NCBI GenBank assembly: GCA_937773775.1
Contig: CALJVL010000013.1
Coordinates: forward strand, 124,001-188,000
Direction: 5' to 3'
Length of the DNA: 64,000 bases
Source: an uncultured Flavobacterium sp.
Lineage (GTDB): Bacteria > Bacteroidota > Bacteroidia > Flavobacteriales > Flavobacteriaceae
In this document: positions 63,360 through 64,000 of the stretch, piece after piece
How the letters are laid out: every line of letters begins with the position of its first letter
Position numbering within the stretch: the first letter of the stretch is position 1
Program-made: the position numbers and the translations under genes
The notes under the pieces: model-generated
Databases searched by the model: none
What the model saw: the letters and a program-made list of their open reading frames with translations, nothing else
Told to the model about the DNA's origin: nothing

Positions 63360-64000
63360 TTACGGGTTCGTAGACCAAATACTGCTGTTCTTAATGAAAA
63401 CGCGTCGGTTTAGTTTTAACTGTGCGATAATCAATTCGGCCATATCTTCTGCTTGCATCACTTTTTCAGGGTTGCCATCAGTTAGTTTTAAATCTTTGGC
63501 CATTTCTGTAGCAACTGTACTTGGGATTAACGCAGTCGCACGAATATTGTGCTTGCGGACTTCTTGCATCAACGAATCAGTGAGTCCTAAAACAGCAAAT
63601 TTAGAGGCGCTATAGGCACTTGTCATAGCGTTTCCGTTCAGTCCTGCTGTTGAAGAAATATTGAAAATGTCTCCTGTTTGTCTTTCAATCATATTTGGCA
63701 ATACGGCACGGGTAACATAATAAGTTCCCATTAAGTTTACTTGAATGATACGCTCCCATTCTTGAGGTTCTAGCTCTAAGAATTTCCCAAAAGCCGCAAT
63801 TCCTGCGTTATTGATTAAAATATCGATGGTACCAAATTCAGCTAGTGCTTTTTCAACGGCAGCGTTTACCGAGTTGATGTCAGCAACATTTGCGCTTATT
63901 GCAAGCGCTTTTACTCTCAAGGAGCGCGCTTTTGCCGCAACATTATCTATTTCGTCTTGTGTTCTGGCAAGTAAGATCACGTTTACACCTTCTTTGGCTA
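63360..64000 (-). CDS. SDR oxidoreductase, FabG-like, 5' end outside window
   Basis: The visible part (about 213 residues) covers most of an [13 protein letters not shown] after the missing GxxxGxG loop, NNAG, the catalytic Ser in NISSTAG, and Tyr-x3-Lys in [12 protein letters not shown]. The frame is open to the right edge with AKEGVNVI preceding. Similar to 3-oxoacyl-ACP reductases, but many SDRs have other substrates. The N-terminal cofactor loop cannot be checked here. Confidence 0.88.
   Translation of the reverse strand, partial: AKEGVNVILLARTQDEIDNVAAKARSLRVKALAISANVADINSVNAAVEKALAEFGTIDILINNAGIAAFGKFLELEPQEWERIIQVNLMGTYYVTRAVLPNMIERQTGDIFNISSTAGLNGNAMTSAYSASKFAVLGLTDSLMQEVRKHNIRATALIPSTVATEMAKDLKLTDGNPEKVMQAEDMAELIIAQLKLNRRVFIKNSSIWSTNP

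Noticed and set aside
1..64000. CRISPR arrays, tRNA or rRNA genes, prophage
   Set aside because: No regularly spaced direct repeats, no cloverleaf-like or rRNA-like sequence and no phage structural genes were seen by reading; a tRNAscan or barrnap run would confirm.

Overview
This 64 kb window looks like a chromosome segment of a flavobacterium (Bacteroidota, Flavobacterium-like). The DNA is AT-rich. Several genes are preceded by the Bacteroidota -7 box TAnnTTTG rather than a strong Shine-Dalgarno. Gene content fits too: two aconitases side by side, a two-subunit methylmalonyl-CoA mutase, a long-form GAPDH, a TonB receptor with a carboxypeptidase-like N-terminal domain, DUF2279, and a DnaJ with only two CxxCxGxG motifs. 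No rRNA, tRNA, CRISPR array or prophage was seen.

Layout. 1-9.4 kb is ordinary chromosome: acnB (cut by the window edge), a second aconitase, a LysM-NlpC/P60 hydrolase, a GreA/B-type factor, a beta-hydroxyacid dehydrogenase and a CDGSH iron-sulfur protein. 9.7-23.4 kb is an accessory island. 23.6-64 kb is again mostly core: amino acid permease, gap, HtrA protease, dapF-GNAT-mltG-DUF2279, mutB/mutA-divIC-udk, an SDR, an aminotransferase, dnaA, ribD-HAD-yigZ, prmC, hisS, grpE-dnaJ, an ABC-2 exporter, an NtrC-type regulator, mtaB and others.

The island is the main discovery. Six or seven attC-like sites of about 115-145 bp (one composite of about 430 bp) separate gene blocks at about 10.34, 11.0-11.4, 15.9, 18.7, 19.2, 20.1/21.7 and 23.3 kb. 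Four of them are copies of one repeat family. In plus orientation most begin with a core ending in AAC and end with a core starting GCTGTT. The right core of each site is complementary to the left core of the next site across the intervening genes: near perfect in three intervals, partial in three. This is the end structure of integron gene cassettes. Almost all genes inside read on the minus strand, so each is followed by its site in the order ..TAACA...CGTTA.., as in integrons. No integron integrase is present, so this resembles a CALIN (integrase-less attC cluster), a type of array not familiar to me in flavobacteria. Cassettes carry a SEFIR-domain protein (probable anti-phage), a DUF1871-like small protein, unknown proteins, a TonB receptor, and a pirin/TMEM175/cysteine hydrolase/HxlR block. 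An IS110/IS1111-type element sits exactly inside one attC-like site; its structured 3' non-coding end is a candidate guide RNA and shares short stretches with the target site. An IS30 element interrupts the TMEM175 gene, and removing it with a 2-bp duplication restores the frame.

Several otherwise conserved genes (aminotransferase, peptide-binding lipoprotein, DEAD-box domain, beta-barrel protein) are broken by single-base changes at homopolymers. This suggests sequencing error for at least some, so these 'pseudogenes' should be read with care. In-frame nonsense codons in other genes are less easily explained that way.
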